This document shows positions 24,650 through 32,487 of a stretch of 43,569 nt of DNA, piece after piece (the first letter of the stretch is position 1; every line of letters begins with the position of its first letter). Under the pieces are notes generated by a model. That model ran no database searches. It had not been told where the DNA came from and worked only from the letters and a program-made list of their open reading frames with translations. The stretch covers positions 1 through 43,569 of the forward strand of contig DATJFD010000056.1 in assembly GCA_035495855.1 (NCBI GenBank), read 5' to 3'. Source of the DNA: JAHFIW01 sp035495855 (lineage in GTDB: Bacteria; Patescibacteriota; Patescibacteriia; SG8-24). The translations under genes were made by a program, and so were the position numbers.

Positions 24650-25276
24650 TTATTTTAGGGCCTCCGGGCTCTCCGAGAAGACCTTCATCTTCTCTGGCGG
24701 CCAGCCCCGGAACCAGACCCGGCCGACGATGAACGAACGGGGTACGGGGCCGAACGAGCGGGAGTCGAGGCTCGCTCCGCGGTTGTCTCCCATCAGGAAG
24801 TACTCGTCGGCGGTGAGCTGCACGTCGCGCTCCCCTCCCGTGTAGATGGGTCCGAGGTACGACTTCTCATCGAGGACCTTCCCGTCGGGGTATTGCGTGT
24901 TGTAGATCCAGACCTGTCCGCCCGTGACCTTCACGCGCTCGCCCGGCAGGCCGACGATCCGCTTGATGAAGTACTGGCGGGGGTCGTTCGGGTAGCGGAA
25001 GACGACGATCTGGCCGCGCTCCGGCTCGTGCAGGCGGTAGCCGAGCTCGTCGATGATGAGGTACTCGTGATCGTAGAAGTTCGGCTCCATCGAGGCGCCC
25101 TTCACGTAGAAGGGCTGGATGAGGAAGTACCTGACCGGAACGATGATCGCGAGCGAGATGATCACGACATGAAGAAGCTCTCCGGCGAAATCGAGGGTGC
25201 GGGAGAGCAGCGTCGGTTTGCGGGCCTCCGACGGCTCCTGCTGCGGTAAGCCCGAGGACGGCATTTCGTCTGACAT
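24650..25276 (-). CDS. lepB: Signal peptidase I
   Basis: A membrane-bound serine protease that removes signal peptides from secreted proteins, including presumably the large surface proteins in this window. 208 residues: cytoplasmic head, one membrane helix (about 34-52) and the catalytic domain. The Ser of the GASMEP motif is residue 62 and the Lys of YFIKRIVGLPGE is residue 105. The later MGDNRGASLDSRSFGPVP box is intact. It lies 63 bases after tRNA-Val with no clear terminator between, and 40 bases before hisS. Confidence 0.96.
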   Translation of the reverse strand: MSDEMPSSGLPQQEPSEARKPTLLSRTLDFAGELLHVVIISLAIIVPVRYFLIQPFYVKGASMEPNFYDHEYLIIDELGYRLHEPERGQIVVFRYPNDPRQYFIKRIVGLPGERVKVTGGQVWIYNTQYPDGKVLDEKSYLGPIYTGGERDVQLTADEYFLMGDNRGASLDSRSFGPVPRSFIVGRVWFRGWPPEKMKVFSESPEALK

Positions 25277-25338
25277 GATGGGAGTGGCAAAGGGATCAGG
25301 ACCTTCCCTCAGGCTCGAGCGTGCTCGGGCATGCGGGG

Positions 25339-25415
25339 TGGTGGACGTTGGTGGGATCGAACCACCGACCTCTGTCGTGTGAGGACAGCGCTCTAACCAG
25401 CTGAGCTAAACGTCC
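25339..25415 (-). tRNA. tRNA-Val (anticodon CAC)
   Basis: A 7-bp acceptor stem GGACGTT/AACGTCC, a D-arm with AGCTCAGCTGG, an anticodon stem CTGTC/GACAG with loop CTCACAC (anticodon CAC), and a T-arm with GTTCGATCC fold as a standard cloverleaf. The discriminator A and the CCA end are encoded (25339-25342). Confidence 0.95.
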
Positions 25416-25474
25416 GTGGTTCCGGAAAGGTCCGGCGCGAGGAGAATAAGGCGACTTTCGCGCACAGTACAGCC

Positions 25475-25503
25475 AAGATAGCACGCCGGAACGGTCTTGC
25501 CAA
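25475..25503 (-). promoter_or_regulatory. Candidate promoter of tRNA-Val
   Basis: On the minus strand TTGGCA (25498-25503), a 17-bp spacer and TATCTT (25475-25480), about 55 bases before the mature tRNA. Confidence 0.55.
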
Positions 25504-25568
25504 GCCTTCGGTCCTTAAGCTCAGGAACCATCCCCAGACGGGTTGCGTTTTCAGGCCAAATCCGTATC

Positions 25569-27038
25569 ATGAAGGGGCACGACAGCTCTTACGCGTCGCC
25601 CCGGACACCCAAACGTGTGAAAGTGAACCTCCTGTCCGCCGACAAGCACGTCACGGCCGAACCCCGCACCGGTGCCTCCCCGGTGAAGTTTTTTTTATCG
25701 CCGCTCCTGACGTTCGCCATCTTCGTCTCCTCCTTCGTGTACGGCAGGATGACGCTCTCGCAGTCCTCGACCTTCTCGTTCGACGAGCTCGACAACATCC
25801 CGATCATCGGGCAGATGCGGCATCTCATGAGCAGCCCCGACCGCAAGCTCGCGGGCGAGCAGAACGACCGCATCAACATCCTGCTGCTCGGCATGGGCGG
25901 CGAAGGTCATGAGGGGCCGTTCCTGACCGATACCATCATGGTCGCGAGCGTGAAGCCCGGGACCAACAAGGTGGCGCTGCTCTCCATCCCCCGCGACCTC
26001 ATCGTGCCGCTGCCGAAGTTCGGCTGGCGCAAGATCAATTCGGCGAACGCGTTCGGGGAGCTCCAGCAGTCGGGCCGCGGCGCGGACTTCTCGCGCACGA
26101 CCATCGAGGGATTGCTCGGCGTCGACATCCCCTACTTCGTCCGCATCGACTTCGAGGGGTTCAAGAGCGTCATCGATTCCGTCGGCGGCATTGACGTCTA
26201 CGTCGAGAGGAACTTCACGGACTACACTTATCCTACGCGGAACTACGGCATCCAGATGGTGTCGTTCAAGAAGGGCTGGCAGCACCTTTCGGGCGAGGAG
26301 GCGCTCAAGTTCGCCCGCTCGCGCCACGGCACGAACGGCGAGGGCTCGGACTTCGCGCGCGCCCAGCGGCAGCAGAAGGTGATCACCGCGCTCAAGGACA
26401 AGCTGCTGTCCGCGGACACGTTCAAGAACCCGGCGACCATCGCGAACACCATGGCCGCGCTGCAGTCGAACATCTCGACGAACCTTCAGCTCGGCGAGAT
26501 CCTGCGGCTCGCGAAGATGGCGCAGAAGGTCGACCGGCTCGACATCATGCACAAGATCATCGACAACGGCCCCGATTCGCCGCTCACGGACGCGAACCTT
26601 GGCGGCGCGTACGTGCTGGTGCCGAAGAACGACGACTGGAACGGCCTGCGCGAGATCGCGGCGAACGTCTTCGACCTCGCGAAGCCCGACACGTCGTCCC
26701 CCGTCCCGCCGCCGCCGTCCGCGCAGACGCCCGCCGAGAAGGCGCGCGTGGAGATCCAGAACGGCACCGGCAAGAGCGGGCAGGCGCGCATCACCGCGAC
26801 GACGCTCTCGAACGCCGGCTTCCAGATCGTGAAGATCGGCAACGCGGACTCGTTCGGGTATCCGGAGTCGGTGGTCTACGACCTCACCAAAGGGAAGAAA
26901 GACGAGCAGCTTGAGAAGCTCAAATCCGCGCTGAACGCCAAGGTCGCCAGGAAGGTGCCGAGCACGCTCGCGGACGTCGATCGCGCGGGCATCGATTTCG
27001 TCGTCATCATCGGCAAGAACGCGCTGAACGGAGGCTAA
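25569..27038 (+). CDS. LytR-CpsA-Psr (LCP) family protein
   Basis: LCP enzymes transfer lipid-linked glycopolymers to peptidoglycan on the outer face of the membrane. 489 residues from the ATG at 25569: cytoplasmic head of about 40 residues, one membrane helix (about 41-58), and the LCP domain about 100-265 (RINILLLGMGGEGHEG, DTIMVASVKPG, ALLSIPRDLIVPLP with the phosphate-binding Arg, and ALKFARSRHG). The C-terminal LytR_C domain about 395-489 includes VEIQNGTGKSGQA. The start is uncertain: the ATG overlaps a TATCAT that could be a -10 element (TTGCGT 16 bp upstream), in which case a GTG at 25617 may be used. It is followed by der, 31 bases away. Confidence 0.93.
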   Translation: MKGHDSSYASPRTPKRVKVNLLSADKHVTAEPRTGASPVKFFLSPLLTFAIFVSSFVYGRMTLSQSSTFSFDELDNIPIIGQMRHLMSSPDRKLAGEQNDRINILLLGMGGEGHEGPFLTDTIMVASVKPGTNKVALLSIPRDLIVPLPKFGWRKINSANAFGELQQSGRGADFSRTTIEGLLGVDIPYFVRIDFEGFKSVIDSVGGIDVYVERNFTDYTYPTRNYGIQMVSFKKGWQHLSGEEALKFARSRHGTNGEGSDFARAQRQQKVITALKDKLLSADTFKNPATIANTMAALQSNISTNLQLGEILRLAKMAQKVDRLDIMHKIIDNGPDSPLTDANLGGAYVLVPKNDDWNGLREIAANVFDLAKPDTSSPVPPPPSAQTPAEKARVEIQNGTGKSGQARITATTLSNAGFQIVKIGNADSFGYPESVVYDLTKGKKDEQLEKLKSALNAKVARKVPSTLADVDRAGIDFVVIIGKNALNGG

Positions 27039-27041
27039 GGA

Positions 27042-27055
27042 GGGTCTGCGGACCC
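27042..27055 (+). promoter_or_regulatory. Hairpin between SD-like sequence and der start
   Basis: The stem GGGTC/GACCC with loop TGCG begins inside the SD-like AAGGAGG that overlaps the LCP stop codon, 14 bases before the der ATG. It may mask or reposition the ribosome site. Position only; no proof. Confidence 0.35.
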
Positions 27056-27069
27056 GTGAACCAATCTTT

Positions 27070-28452
27070 ATGGACCAACGCCATCTCGCCACGCCCGCCG
27101 TCGCCATCGTCGGCCGGACCAACGTAGGAAAATCCACGCTCTTCAACCGTCTCCTCGAGACGAGGAAGGCGATCACGTCGCCGGTGCCGGGAACGACGCA
27201 CGACATCAATTTCGGGCATTGCCACTGGCGCGACAAGATCCTGACGGTCATCGACACCGCCGGGCTCGACCTCACGTCGAAGGACGCGACCGCGGAGAGC
27301 CTGACGCGGCAAGCGAAGCTCGCCATGACCAAGGCGGACATGATCGTGTTCGTGGTCGACGCGGTCTCGGGACTGAACCCGCAGGACCGCGCCTTCGCCA
27401 GGCATCTGCAGAAATCGAAGAAGCGCGTGCTGCTCGTCGCCAACAAGGCGGACAACCCCGGCAAGCGCAGGAACGCCGACGACCCCGAATGGCTGAAGCT
27501 CGGCTTCGGCGCGCCAATGGCGCTCTCCGCCGCGAACGGCACGGGCGTTGGCGACATGCTCGACAAGGTGCTGGAGATCCTCCATGACGAGAAGCGCGAC
27601 GCGATCGAACTGCCGGAGATCGACGTGCGCGTAGCCATCATCGGCCGGCCGAACGTCGGCAAGTCGTCGCTCCTGAACGCGCTCGCCGGCGAGGACCGCG
27701 TCATCGTGAGCGAGGTGCCGCACACCACCAAGGAGCCGCAGGATACGCTGCTCTCCTGGGAGGACGACAAGGGCGCGAAGAAGAACCTGCTGCTCATCGA
27801 CACCGTCGGCATCCGCAAGAAGGCCAAGGTCGCGCCGGGCATCGAGAAGATCGGCGTGCACATGACGCTCGAGGAACTGAAGCGCGCGGACGTGATGTTC
27901 CTGCTCATCGACGCGGAGGCTGGCGTGGAGCTCCAGGAGAAGAAGCTCGCGGGCCTCGCGGAGGAATACAAGACCGCCGTGCTCATCGTCGTGAACAAAT
28001 GGGACCTGGCGGAGGAGAAGAAGCTGGGCAAGACCGACGACTACGTGCAGTACGTGCTCGGCCAACTCCCCTTCTTCGCCTGGGCGCCGGTGACGTTCAT
28101 CTCGGCGAAGAACGGCGCCAAGGTCGGCCGCCTGCTCGGGCTCGCCGCCGAGCTCGCCGCGCAGCGCGACCGCACCATCGACCAGGCGGAGATCGACACC
28201 TTCGTGGAGAAGCTGAAGAAGCAGCACCACGCGTACTTCGCGAAGGGCGGCGACCGTTTCGGCAAGAAGGGCAACCGGCCGAAGGTCTACGGCATCACGC
28301 AGACCGGCACGAAGCCGCCGGAGTTCATGGTCGTGGTCCACGACAAGGAGACGCTGAACAAGGGCTTCCTGAGCTTCATCGAGAACCGCATCCGCGAGGA
28401 GTTCGGCTTCGAGGGGACGCCTTTGCGGGTGTTGGCGCGCGAGATCGACTAA
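27070..28452 (+). CDS. der: Ribosome biogenesis GTPase Der (EngA)
   Basis: A double GTPase needed for 50S subunit assembly. 460 residues: first G domain about 9-170 (P-loop GRTNVGKS, DTAGL, NKAD), second G domain about 187-365 (P-loop GRPNVGKS, DTVGI, NKWD), and a C-terminal KH-like domain ending TPLRVLAREID. The switch I motif, usually GTTRD, is GTTHD in the first domain and HTTKEPQD in the second, which is atypical. It lies 31 bases after the LCP gene and 35 bases before pth, so the three are probably co-transcribed. Confidence 0.96.
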   Translation: MDQRHLATPAVAIVGRTNVGKSTLFNRLLETRKAITSPVPGTTHDINFGHCHWRDKILTVIDTAGLDLTSKDATAESLTRQAKLAMTKADMIVFVVDAVSGLNPQDRAFARHLQKSKKRVLLVANKADNPGKRRNADDPEWLKLGFGAPMALSAANGTGVGDMLDKVLEILHDEKRDAIELPEIDVRVAIIGRPNVGKSSLLNALAGEDRVIVSEVPHTTKEPQDTLLSWEDDKGAKKNLLLIDTVGIRKKAKVAPGIEKIGVHMTLEELKRADVMFLLIDAEAGVELQEKKLAGLAEEYKTAVLIVVNKWDLAEEKKLGKTDDYVQYVLGQLPFFAWAPVTFISAKNGAKVGRLLGLAAELAAQRDRTIDQAEIDTFVEKLKKQHHAYFAKGGDRFGKKGNRPKVYGITQTGTKPPEFMVVVHDKETLNKGFLSFIENRIREEFGFEGTPLRVLAREID

Positions 28453-28485
28453 GAAAGCACGGGGCACGGAGCCAAGAGCGCAAAG
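28451..28485 (+). repeat. Heptad array between der and pth
   Basis: Units CACGGGG, CACGGAG, CCAAGAG and CGCAAAG in seven-base phase, mostly ending in AG, run from the der stop codon to two bases before the pth ATG. The whole spacer is the array; no hairpin core is present here. Confidence 0.7.
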
Positions 28486-28487
28486 TT

Positions 28488-29057
28488 ATGAAGCTCATCG
28501 TCGGGTTGGGCAATCCGGGGCCGAAGTACGAACGGACGCGGCATAACGCCGGGTTCCGCGCGGTGCGCGCCTTCCACACGCTGCACATCGAGGAGCTCGA
28601 CGGCTGGAAAGGCAAGTTCAGCGCGGAACTTTCGGAAGGCCGCGTCAGCGAAGAGAAGATCGCGCTGCTCCTGCCGCAGACGTTCATGAACCTGTCGGGC
28701 GACGCGGTGATCCAGGCGGTGCAGTTCTGGCACATCGAGCCGAAGGACGTCGTGCTGGTCTATGACGAGCTCGACATCCCGCTCGGCAACGTCCGCATCA
28801 GGCCGGGAGGCTCAGCGGGAGGGCACAACGGAGTGAAGTCGGTGCTCGAGCGACTCGGGACGCAGGACGTGCCGCGCATCAGGATCGGCATCGGCACCGA
28901 GCGGGCGGCCACGGTCCCGGCCGAGGACTACGTGCTCGAACGGTTCAACGAAGAAGAAGAACAGGCGATCGCAGGCGCCATCGACACGGCCGCGAAGGCC
29001 ATCGAGACGTTCATCGCCGAAGGCATCGAAAAGGCGGCCACGACCTACGGAAAATAA
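28488..29057 (+). CDS. pth: Peptidyl-tRNA hydrolase
   Basis: Releases tRNA from prematurely dropped peptidyl-tRNA. The 189-residue length is typical. The start MKLIVGLGNPGPKYERTRHNAGF has the substrate-binding Asn and catalytic His (RHNAGF); PQTFMNLSG, the catalytic Asp in YDELDIPLG and GGSAGGHNGVKS follow. The ATG at 28488 is the only one that fits homology and is two bases after a heptad array. It is co-directional with der and followed by a terminator-like hairpin. Confidence 0.96.
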   Translation: MKLIVGLGNPGPKYERTRHNAGFRAVRAFHTLHIEELDGWKGKFSAELSEGRVSEEKIALLLPQTFMNLSGDAVIQAVQFWHIEPKDVVLVYDELDIPLGNVRIRPGGSAGGHNGVKSVLERLGTQDVPRIRIGIGTERAATVPAEDYVLERFNEEEEQAIAGAIDTAAKAIETFIAEGIEKAATTYGK

Positions 29058-29065
29058 GGCGAATG

Positions 29066-29090
29066 AAGGGGGCCTTCCGGGGCCCTCTTT
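29066..29090 (+). terminator. Terminator-like hairpin after pth
   Basis: A 9-bp stem AAGGGGGCC/GGCCCTCTT with one G-T pair and a 6-base loop, followed by TATATA rather than a pure T-run; nine bases after the stop. Confidence 0.6.
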
Positions 29091-29112
29091 ATATATAGAA
29101 GAGCGGCCGCGC

Positions 29113-29142
29113 TTGACAGGGCGGCGGGGGCGCGTCTATAGT
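29113..29142 (+). promoter_or_regulatory. Strong promoter of dprA, predicted leaderless
   Basis: TTGACA (29113-29118), an 18-bp spacer and TATAGT (29137-29142). The dprA ATG begins only nine bases past the -10 element, so transcription would start at or next to the start codon. Confidence 0.75.
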
Positions 29143-29150
29143 CCGGCCCC

Positions 29151-30038
29151 ATGGACGCCAGACGCGACCATAAGGCTACGGAGGACATCGCCGCCATCCC
29201 CCTGGATGACGAGCGGTACCCTCCCCTGCTGCGCGAGATCCATCACGCGCCGCCCGTCCTGTACGTGCGCGGGAACATCGCCGCGCTCCGCCATCCGCTG
29301 CCCGTCGCCGTCGTCGGCACGCGCAAGATGACGGCGTACGGTTCCGCGGCGACCAGGACGATCGTCGGTCCCGCGGCCGCCGCGGGCGCGGCCATCGTGA
29401 GCGGGCTCGCCCTCGGCATCGACGCTGCCGCCCACGAGGCGGCGCTGCGCTCGGGCGGGACGACCGTCGCGGTGCTCGCCGGCGGCGTGGACGCGCCGAG
29501 CGTGGGCCCGAGGACGAACGCCGCGCTCGCCGAGCGCATCGTCGCGTCAGGCGGCGCGCTCGTCTCGGAGCGGCCGCCCGGCTCCGCGCCGTCGAAGATC
29601 GCCTTCCCGCTGCGGAACCGCATCATCGCGGGCATGTCGCGCGGCACGCTCGTCATCGAGGCGGCCGCGAAGTCCGGCTCGCTCATCACCGCTTATCTGG
29701 CGCTCGAGGACGGCCGCGACGTCTTCGCGGTGCCGGGGCCGATCTTCTCGCCGCTCTCGGCGGGCGCGAACGGCTTCATCCGCCGCGGGGCCGCGCTCGT
29801 GACCTGCGCCGATGAACTGCTCTCGTATTACGGGCTCGGCGCGGAGGAACGAAAGGCGCGGGCGGCGCGCACGGAGGCCGAAAGAACGGTGCTCCGCGCG
29901 CTCGCGGAAGGGCCGCTCGGCGCCGACGGGATCGTCGCCGCGACGGGCCTCGACGTGCGCTCCGCGCTCGCCGCGCTGACCTCGCTGACGCTCGCCGGAG
30001 CGGTCGCGGAAGAGCGCGGCGCGTACCTCAAGAATTGA
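29151..30038 (+). CDS. dprA: DNA-processing protein DprA
   Basis: Loads RecA on incoming single-stranded DNA during natural transformation. 295 residues: N-terminal segment with PLDDERYPPLLREIHHAPPVLYVRGN, Rossmann/SLOG domain about 45-225 (VAVVGTRKMTAYG, SGLALGIDAAAH, VLAGGVD, FPLRNRIIAGMS, VIEAAAKSGSLIT), and a C-terminal winged-helix domain about 235-295. The promoter is so close that the mRNA should be leaderless. Its TGA stop forms part of the -35 element of the next gene's promoter. It indicates some DNA uptake or recombination capacity. Confidence 0.95.
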   Translation: MDARRDHKATEDIAAIPLDDERYPPLLREIHHAPPVLYVRGNIAALRHPLPVAVVGTRKMTAYGSAATRTIVGPAAAAGAAIVSGLALGIDAAAHEAALRSGGTTVAVLAGGVDAPSVGPRTNAALAERIVASGGALVSERPPGSAPSKIAFPLRNRIIAGMSRGTLVIEAAAKSGSLITAYLALEDGRDVFAVPGPIFSPLSAGANGFIRRGAALVTCADELLSYYGLGAEERKARAARTEAERTVLRALAEGPLGADGIVAATGLDVRSALAALTSLTLAGAVAEERGAYLKN

Positions 30039-30064
30039 CAGCCGCTCCGTACGGCGGCTACGCT
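30035..30064 (+). promoter_or_regulatory. Promoter of topA with internal inverted repeat
   Basis: TTGACA (30035-30040, overlapping the dprA stop) is 18 bp from TACGCT (30059-30064). An inverted repeat AGCCGC/GCGGCT fills the spacer between the hexamers and could be an operator. Confidence 0.55.
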
Positions 30065-30088
30065 GTGAACACTTTGCTTCAAGACCAC

Positions 30089-32371
30089 ATGCCTCGCACG
30101 ACCAAGAAGAAAACCGACGCGCCCGCGAAGGGCGGTAAGGGCGGACGTTCGCTCGTCATCGTCGAGTCGCCGACCAAGGCGAAGACGATCGCCAAGTTCC
30201 TGGGAAAGGACTTCATCGTCCTCTCCTCGTTCGGGCACGTCCGCGACCTTCCCAAGAACGACATCGGCGTCGACGTCGAGCACGACTTCACGCCCAAATA
30301 CATCGTCCCGCTGAAATCCAAGAAGATCGTCAGCGAGATCAAGAAGGCGGCCGCCAAGGCCGACGCCGTCTACTTCGCGTCGGACGAAGACCGCGAAGGG
30401 GAGGCCATTTCCTGGCACCTGCTCGAGCTCCTCGACCTCGACGCGAGCAAGGTCAAGCGCATCACCTTCCATGAGATCACCGAGGAGGCCATCAAGGCCG
30501 CCCTCGAGCACCCGCGCGAGCTCGACACCAGGCTCGTGGACGCGCAGCAGGCGCGCCGCGTGCTCGACCGCCTCGTCGGCTACGAACTCTCCCCTTTCCT
30601 GTGGCGCAAGGTCGCCCGCGGCCTCTCGGCCGGGCGCGTGCAGTCCGTCATCGTGCGCCTCATCGTCGAGCGAGAGCGCGAGATCGAGAAGTTCGTGCCC
30701 CAGGAATACTGGTCCATCGAAGCCATGCTCGCGAAGGACCCCGGCGACGCCGCCTTCCTGTCGCGCCTCGTGAAGCGCGACGGCGAGACGCTCGACAAGT
30801 TCGCCCTCGCCAAGCAGGACGACGCCGACAAGGTCGTGAAGGACCTCGAGGGCGCGAAGTGGGTCGTGGAATCGGCCGAACGGAAGACCGTCCACCGCAG
30901 CCCGCTCCCCCCGTTCACCACCTCGACGCTGCAGCAGGAGGCCAACAACCGCCTCGGCTACTCCGCGAAGCAGACCATGATGATCGCGCAGCAGCTGTAC
31001 GAAGGCGTGGACCTCGGCGAGGCCGGTTCCACCGGTCTCATCACCTACATGCGCACGGACTCGGTCAACCTGTCCGAGAAGTTCCTGTCGGAAGCGCGCG
31101 AATGGCTCGGCAAGCACGCCGGCAAGGACGCGCTGCCCGAGGAACCGCGCCGCTACAAGACCAAGTCCAAGGGCGCGCAGGAAGCGCACGAGGCCGTCCG
31201 CCCGACGAGCGTCTTCCGCGACCCCGCGGAGGTGGCGAAGTTCCTCGACGACCGCCAGTTCAAGCTCTACACCCTCATCTGGCAGCGCGCGGTCGCTTCG
31301 CAGATGGCCGACGCGGAGATGATGACCGTCACCATCAACGTGGACGCGACCGGCAACGGCCCGCGCTACACGTTCCGCGCCACGGGCTCGACCATCGTGA
31401 AGAAGGGCTTCCTCGAGGTGTACGACACCGACACGAAGGAGACGCTCCTGCCGGAGCTGAACGAGAAGGACGCGCTCGCCGCGGAGTCCGTCACGCCGAA
31501 GCAGCACTTCACCGAGCCGCCGCCCCGCTACACGGAAGCTTCGCTCGTGAAGATGCTCGAAGAGAACGGCATCGGCCGCCCGTCGACCTACGCGCCGACC
31601 ATCAGCACCGTCGTCGAGCGCGGCTACGTCGAGAAGGACGGCCGCAAGCTCAAGCCGACCGAGCTCGCCGGGCACGTCAACGACCTGCTCGTGGCCCATT
31701 TCCCCGACATCGTCGACACCGGCTTCACCGCGAGCATGGAAGAGAACCTCGACGCCATCGCGGAGGGCGGCAAGCAGTGGGTGCCGGTCATCCGCGACTT
31801 CTACGGCCCCTTCAAGAAGAACCTCACCGAGAAGGACAAAGAGGTCTCGAAGAAGGCGCTCACCGAGACCACCGACGAGGTCTGCGAGAAATGCGGCAAG
31901 CCGATGATCATCAAGTTCGGCCGCTTCGGGAAGTTCATGGCCTGCACCGGGTTCCCCGAATGCCGCAACACCAAGCCGATCCCCGGTTCCGAGCCGCCCG
32001 GCGGCGCGGCGCCCATCGACGAGAAGTGCGCGACCTGCGGCGCGCCCATGATGGTGAAACGCGGGAGGTTCGGCGAGTTCCTCAGCTGCTCGCGCTACCC
32101 CGAATGCAAGACCGTGAAGCCGCTGCAGAAGAAGGTCGGCGTGAAGTGCCCTTCCTGCCGCGAAGGCGACATCATCGAGAAGAAGACCCGCCGCGGCAAG
32201 ACGTTCTACGCCTGCTCGCGCTACCCGGCCTGCACGTTCGCGCTGTGGTCGCGCCCGAACGGCGAGATCTGCCCCAAATGCTCGAGCCTGGTCGTCTTCG
32301 CCAAAGCCGACATGGTCCGGTGCTCGAACAAGGAATGCGACTTCGAGCGGCAGGTGGAGAAGGCAGCTTAG
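30089..32371 (+). CDS. topA: DNA topoisomerase I
   Basis: Relaxes negative supercoils by single-strand cleavage. 760 residues from the ATG at 30089 (MPRTTKKKTDAP); an 18-residue longer frame overlaps the promoter. The TOPRIM domain about 20-135 includes VIVESPTKAKTI and the acidic FASDEDREGEAISWHL. The catalytic Tyr lies in GLITYMRTDS near residue 320. IGRPSTYAPTISTV follows. Four zinc-ribbon repeats form the C-terminus from about 598 (CEKCG...CTGFPEC, CATCG...CSRYPEC, CPSC...CSRYPAC, CPKCS...CSNKEC). The basic N-terminal 15 residues precede the family start. Confidence 0.96.
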   Translation: MPRTTKKKTDAPAKGGKGGRSLVIVESPTKAKTIAKFLGKDFIVLSSFGHVRDLPKNDIGVDVEHDFTPKYIVPLKSKKIVSEIKKAAAKADAVYFASDEDREGEAISWHLLELLDLDASKVKRITFHEITEEAIKAALEHPRELDTRLVDAQQARRVLDRLVGYELSPFLWRKVARGLSAGRVQSVIVRLIVEREREIEKFVPQEYWSIEAMLAKDPGDAAFLSRLVKRDGETLDKFALAKQDDADKVVKDLEGAKWVVESAERKTVHRSPLPPFTTSTLQQEANNRLGYSAKQTMMIAQQLYEGVDLGEAGSTGLITYMRTDSVNLSEKFLSEAREWLGKHAGKDALPEEPRRYKTKSKGAQEAHEAVRPTSVFRDPAEVAKFLDDRQFKLYTLIWQRAVASQMADAEMMTVTINVDATGNGPRYTFRATGSTIVKKGFLEVYDTDTKETLLPELNEKDALAAESVTPKQHFTEPPPRYTEASLVKMLEENGIGRPSTYAPTISTVVERGYVEKDGRKLKPTELAGHVNDLLVAHFPDIVDTGFTASMEENLDAIAEGGKQWVPVIRDFYGPFKKNLTEKDKEVSKKALTETTDEVCEKCGKPMIIKFGRFGKFMACTGFPECRNTKPIPGSEPPGGAAPIDEKCATCGAPMMVKRGRFGEFLSCSRYPECKTVKPLQKKVGVKCPSCREGDIIEKKTRRGKTFYACSRYPACTFALWSRPNGEICPKCSSLVVFAKADMVRCSNKECDFERQVEKAA

Positions 32372-32399
32372 AGTCGAAAGTCGAGAGTCCAGAGACGAA
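32372..32399 (+). repeat. Heptad array after topA stop
   Basis: Units AGTCGAA, AGTCGAG, AGTCCAG and AGACGAA follow the topA stop codon directly in seven-base phase and lead into the terminator hairpin. The units resemble those before pyk (1751-1792). Confidence 0.8.
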
Positions 32400-32401
32400 A
32401 G

Positions 32402-32424
32402 ACCGGCCGCTTGGCCGGTTTTTC
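32402..32424 (+). terminator. Intrinsic terminator of topA
   Basis: A 7-bp stem ACCGGCC/GGCCGGT with loop GCTT and a run of T. Confidence 0.9.
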
Positions 32425-32475
32425 TTCGGCCGCTCGGTTCTTTCCGCCTTGCCAAAATCGCCGGGAAAAGTAGTG

Positions 32476-32481
32476 TACTAT
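32476..32481 (+). promoter_or_regulatory. -10 element of rel, predicted leaderless
   Basis: TACTAT ends seven bases before the ATG of rel. A TTGCCA at 32449-32454 is 21 bp upstream, too far for a good -35. The close spacing would give a leaderless mRNA. Confidence 0.5.
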
Positions 32482-32487
32482 GGTGCT

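Noticed and set aside
30601..32487. Upstream in-frame extension of rel through topA and its terminator
   Set aside because: Homology starts at 32488 and the extension would read through topA in another frame, the heptad array and a terminator.
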